A stretch of 64,000 nucleotides of DNA, from NCBI RefSeq assembly GCF_000315425.1, contig NZ_JH992925.1:328858-392857 (forward strand). Direction: 5' to 3'. Under the pieces are notes generated by a model. It ran no database searches. It was given only the letters and a program-made list of their open reading frames with translations, and had not been told where the DNA came from. The stretch is from Massilia timonae CCUG 45783. Its GTDB lineage: Bacteria > Pseudomonadota > Gammaproteobacteria > Burkholderiales > Burkholderiaceae_D. The translations under genes were made by a program, and so were the position numbers. This document shows, piece by piece, positions 63,048 through 64,000 of the stretch. Position 1 is the stretch's first letter, and the number at the start of each line of letters is the position of its first letter.

Positions 63048-64000
63048 TCAGATCGGATGTTTCCTGCCGCCCGTCAGCAAGACCAGGGCGTTGATGACCA
63101 CGCAGGCGCCGGCGGCGGCGAACGCGGCGCGCACGCCCCAGGCGTCGGCGACCAGTCCCCACACCACGCTGCCGGCCGCATAGCCGCCGGACATCACGAA
63201 CAGGTAGATCGACAGGGTGCGCGCGCGCACCTCGGGCGGGAAGGACAGCTGGGCCGCCGCGTTCAGGGTCGAGACGGTGGCGGACCACGCCATGCCGCCG
63301 CACACGATCAGGGGCGCCAGCAGGGCCAGCGAGCGGGTATGCGGCATGGCCAGCAGCATGGCGCCGTAGACCAGCAGCGCGCCGGCCAGCAGCCCGGTGC
63401 GGTCGACCCGGGCCCGCACCTGCGGCAGGAAGAAGGCCGCGGCCACCGCGCCGCCGCCCAGGCAGCCCATCAGGGTGCCATACACGCCGGCGCGCATGTG
63501 CAACACGTCGCGCACGAACACCGGCAGCAGGCTGGCAAAGGCGATGGTGGCGAAGAAGACCGAACACACATTGCGCAGGATGCGGCGATAGCGCGGGCAG
63601 CCGAAGGCGGTGGCGAAGCCCAGGCGCAGGCGCGCGCCGAAGCCTTCGCGCGCGCGCGGCTGCGGTGCGCCCTCGCGCCACCAGTGCCAGTAGACCGCCA
63701 GCAGGCCGATGAAGGACACCGCGTTGGCCAGGAACAGGGCGCCCGGCCCGATCCAGCCGAACAGCAGGCCGCCCAGCGCCGGGCCGAGGATGGCGGACAG
63801 GTTGTACGACAGGTTGTTGAGCGTGGCGGCGGCTTCGACCTCGTCGGGCTCGACCAGGCCGGACAGCGCCGCCTGCCAGGCCGGCCAGATGAAGGCGGTG
63901 CCGATGCCGAGGCAAAAGCTGATCGCCAGCACGGGTCCGCTGGATACCTTGCCGCTCCAGACCAGCACGGCCATCGCGCCGGCGCACATGGCATTGAACA
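63048..64000 (-). CDS. MFS transporter (5' end outside window)
   Basis: At least 316 residues are visible; the frame is open to base 64000, so the N-terminus is missing. Seven or more hydrophobic helices are seen, with features of the EntS/enterobactin-exporter-like MFS group (WPAWQAALSGLVEPDEVEAAATLNNLSYNLSAILGPALGG, LPVFVRDVLHMRAG). Probably a drug or metabolite exporter. It ends 62 bases upstream of the PP2C start on the same strand. Confidence 0.88.
   Translation of the reverse strand, partial: FNAMCAGAMAVLVWSGKVSSGPVLAISFCLGIGTAFIWPAWQAALSGLVEPDEVEAAATLNNLSYNLSAILGPALGGLLFGWIGPGALFLANAVSFIGLLAVYWHWWREGAPQPRAREGFGARLRLGFATAFGCPRYRRILRNVCSVFFATIAFASLLPVFVRDVLHMRAGVYGTLMGCLGGGAVAAAFFLPQVRARVDRTGLLAGALLVYGAMLLAMPHTRSLALLAPLIVCGGMAWSATVSTLNAAAQLSFPPEVRARTLSIYLFVMSGGYAAGSVVWGLVADAWGVRAAFAAAGACVVINALVLLTGGRKHPI

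Overview
The window is high-GC, densely packed bacterial chromosome and looks like Burkholderiales, most likely Oxalobacteraceae of the Massilia/Telluria type. This is inferred from a FxDxF-type PEP-CTERM surface protein, many multi-domain PAS/propeller sensor kinases, LigD/Ku end joining and the general gene style; no rRNA is present to prove it. About 54 protein genes and five tRNA genes can be supported. No transposase, integrase, CRISPR array or phage module was seen.

Layout. 1-3.6 kb: a left-truncated PAS/GAF histidine kinase and a receiver protein on the minus strand. 3.7-3.85 kb: a candidate CU-rich small RNA. 3.9-8.4 kb: a TonB-dependent receptor, a YfiR-like periplasmic protein and a CHASE-type hybrid kinase that look like one signalling module. 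8.4-9.4 kb: a PEP-CTERM protein with a long upstream region. 9.4-11.6 kb: five tRNA-Arg(ACG) genes, each with its own promoter and terminator, interrupted by a hypothetical gene and a Nudix gene. 11.7-16.9 kb: a giant propeller histidine kinase, a 2-hydroxyacid dehydrogenase and an Ala/Lys-rich secreted protein. 17.2-23.8 kb: a DNA-damage/oxidative-stress block (LigD, catalase, a small membrane protein, Ku, a stress-type SDR). 23.9-30.6 kb: diguanylate cyclase, SulP transporter, acyltransferase, ArsC, beta-helix protein, thioesterase. 30.6-40.7 kb: M1 aminopeptidase, an ArsR/old-yellow-enzyme operon with a clear operator, an AstE/AspA-type deacylase, an azoreductase/pirin operon facing its LysR regulator, and phosphatidylserine decarboxylase. 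40.8-47.3 kb: two transporters, HD hydrolase, RNase H, an S9 peptidase and small secreted proteins.

The most unusual part is 47.4-63.0 kb. It encodes a very large atypical transpeptidase (PBP), a protein with a sigma-region-4-like C-terminus, an unknown protein, a SPFH-like protein, a protein with two Lon/S16-protease-like halves (one keeping a Ser-Lys pair), a zinc-ribbon/SPFH/coiled-coil protein, a Ser/Thr kinase fused to a cysteine-less formylglycine-generating-enzyme-like domain, a pirin, a 36-residue membrane peptide, a zinc-ribbon/FHA protein and a PP2C phosphatase. Kinase, phosphothreonine reader and phosphatase together with membrane-scaffold and protease-like proteins suggest an envelope-associated Ser/Thr phosphosignalling system that I cannot match to a named system.

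The right edge cuts a minus-strand MFS transporter.
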